DNA from: Actinomycetota bacterium
GTDB taxonomy: Bacteria > Actinomycetota > Acidimicrobiia > Acidimicrobiales > Ilumatobacteraceae
Assembly: GCA_009705865.1 (NCBI GenBank)
Contig: WLSJ01000003.1
Location: 1 to 32,083 of the forward strand
Reading direction: 5' to 3'
DNA: 32,083 nt
The notes beneath the pieces were generated by a model. That model made no database searches, had not been told where the DNA came from, and worked only from the letters and a program-made list of their open reading frames with translations. A program made the position numbers and the translations under genes. This document shows positions 31,131-32,083 of this stretch, in pieces (position 1 is the first letter of the stretch; every line of letters begins with the position of its first letter).

Positions 31131-31705
31131 GTATTCGAGTAGTCATCGCTGAAGATGAAGCAATTATCCGACTCGATCTGAAAGAGACGCTCGAAGAAGA
31201 GGGTTACGAAGTTGTTGGCGAAACTGGCAGAGGCGATAAAGCAGTCGATTTAGTGCGCGAGCTTCGTCCTGATTTGGCAATCCTTGATATCAAGATGCCG
31301 GGCATGGACGGAATTGAAGCTGCCAGATTGATTACTAAAGACAGAATTTGCGGAGTATTGGTCTTAACTGCATTCAGTCAGCGTGAAGTCATCGAACAGG
31401 CACGTGATGCTGGTGCGTTGGCGTATCTTGTGAAACCGTTCCAAAAGACTGACCTCGTACCAGCTATCGAAGTCGCCATTGCTCGTTTCAGAGAAATGCA
31501 AGCTCTTAATGGCGAGGTTGATGCGCTCGAGGAACAACTTGAGACTCGTAAATCAATTGATCGTGCAAAAGGGATACTGATTGATCAATGCGCGATGTCA
31601 GAGTCGGACGCGTACGGGTTCATTCAACGTGGAGCAATGAATCATCGTGCCACCATGAAAGCAGTTGCAGACATGGTGATTGCTGGCGATTTGCGCCCAG
31701 AATAG
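31127..31705 (+). CDS. pdtaR: Response regulator with ANTAR RNA-binding domain (PdtaR-like)
   Basis: A 192-residue regulator. The receiver domain (1-120) has acidic residues Glu9-Asp10, phosphoacceptor Asp54 in AILDIKMPGMDG, Thr81 in VLTAFSQ and Lys103 in LVKPFQ. A helical linker (about 120-140) leads to the ANTAR domain (about 140-190): RKSIDRAKGILIDQCAMSESDAYGFIQRGAMN. ANTAR proteins bind paired hairpins in nascent RNA and prevent termination when phosphorylated; the mycobacterial homologue is PdtaR of the PdtaS-PdtaR pair. No histidine kinase is present in the window, so its partner must be elsewhere. polA follows 16 bases after its stop. Confidence 0.93.
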   Translation: MSIRVVIAEDEAIIRLDLKETLEEEGYEVVGETGRGDKAVDLVRELRPDLAILDIKMPGMDGIEAARLITKDRICGVLVLTAFSQREVIEQARDAGALAYLVKPFQKTDLVPAIEVAIARFREMQALNGEVDALEEQLETRKSIDRAKGILIDQCAMSESDAYGFIQRGAMNHRATMKAVADMVIAGDLRPE

Positions 31706-31721
31706 ATATGAGAGTTTTCCC

Positions 31722-32083
31722 ATGATGATCATGGCGTTAGACGGAAACTCTCTTGCGTACCGGGCTTTCTATGCTCTGCCTGAAGACATGTCGAATGCGA
31801 GTGGCCAAGTTACTAATGCCGTGTACGGATTCACCACGATGTTGTTGACCTTGATGCGTGACCATAAACCCGATGGTGTGGTGGTTGTTTTTGACCGACC
31901 AGAACCAACGTTTCGTCACGATGCGATTCCTGAATATAAAGCGCAACGCGAAAAAGCGCCAGACATTTTGTTTCAGCAACTAGGGATGATCAGAGAACTG
32001 CTTGACGTACTGGGAATCACATGGTGGGAAAAAGCTGGCTTCGAGGGCGATGACCTAATTGCCACGGTCGCAGAACATGGTGA
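31722..32083 (+). CDS. polA: DNA polymerase I, N-terminal part (runs off window end)
   Basis: The frame continues to the end of the window. The first 120 residues are the 5'-nuclease domain of DNA polymerase I: ALDGNSLAYRAFYALP, VYGFTTMLLTL, VVVFDRPEPTFRHD, YKAQREKAPDIL and FEGDDLIATVAEHG, with the metal-binding acidic residues in place. Pol I removes RNA primers and fills gaps. Three in-frame ATGs lie near the start (31722, 31725, 31731); the first is used. Whether the 3'-5' exonuclease and polymerase domains follow cannot be seen here. Confidence 0.94.
   Translation, partial: MMIMALDGNSLAYRAFYALPEDMSNASGQVTNAVYGFTTMLLTLMRDHKPDGVVVVFDRPEPTFRHDAIPEYKAQREKAPDILFQQLGMIRELLDVLGITWWEKAGFEGDDLIATVAEHG

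Noticed and set aside
31721..31733. Near-perfect palindrome CATGATGATCATG at the polA start
   Set aside because: It is explained by three closely spaced ATG codons; no second element supports an operator.

Overview
The window is a gene-dense, contiguous stretch of bacterial chromosome with 38 protein genes and one tRNA. The first gene (ybeY) and the last (polA) are cut by the window edges. No insertion sequence, phage gene, CRISPR array or rRNA was seen, and no stretch above about 300 bases lacks a gene. The content points to an actinobacterium: an ANTAR-type antiterminator response regulator, an F420-type luciferase-like oxidoreductase, a menaquinone pathway, GTG and TTG starts, and many start codons with no Shine-Dalgarno but a TANNNT box 6-7 bases upstream. 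Composition is moderate in GC rather than high, and convergent genes often overlap. Together these suggest a compact, medium-GC lineage such as the Acidimicrobiia; this placement is inference.

Layout. Positions 2-1575 hold ybeY and a CNNM/CorC-like transporter, the usual neighbours of era, but here era lies about 13 kb further on. Between them are an SDR, menaquinone genes alternating between strands (menE-, menA+, menH-, a DsbA/FrnE-like gene-, menD+, menF-, menG-), a lipid block (acyl-CoA dehydrogenase, acyl-CoA ligase, F420-type oxidoreductase, MaoC hydratase) and a small membrane protein. menB and menC are not present. Positions 14462-20621 hold the housekeeping group: era, dinG, uppS, a divergent cis-prenyltransferase homologue, recO and glyS. 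Positions 20688-24801 hold a small monooxygenase, trpC, trpF, trpB, trpA and a HIT-like Cys-rich protein. Positions 24823-26256 hold bcp, a fabZ-like dehydratase and a GNAT acetyltransferase. Positions 26257-30636 are a complete type II fatty acid initiation/elongation operon on the minus strand, fabD-fabH-fabG-acpP-fabF. The window ends with tRNA-Leu(CAA), a coiled-coil protein coupled to a PdtaR-like regulator, and the start of polA.

Most interesting. The uppS product keeps all catalytic motifs but ends without the C-terminal RxG (RRFGG) motif, and has Arg where family members have the conserved Glu of the AYxE motif. The divergently transcribed neighbour (17966-18586) is a degenerate cis-prenyltransferase that has lost the catalytic Asp and the RTSGE motif but retains exactly AYCE and RRFGG. 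This complementarity resembles the eukaryotic DHDDS/NgBR and Rer2/Nus1 complexes and suggests a two-subunit bacterial undecaprenyl-diphosphate synthase. Second, FabD carries a C-terminal biotinyl/lipoyl-like domain from which the lysine loop is missing. Third, at least nine genes share a leaderless-promoter geometry.
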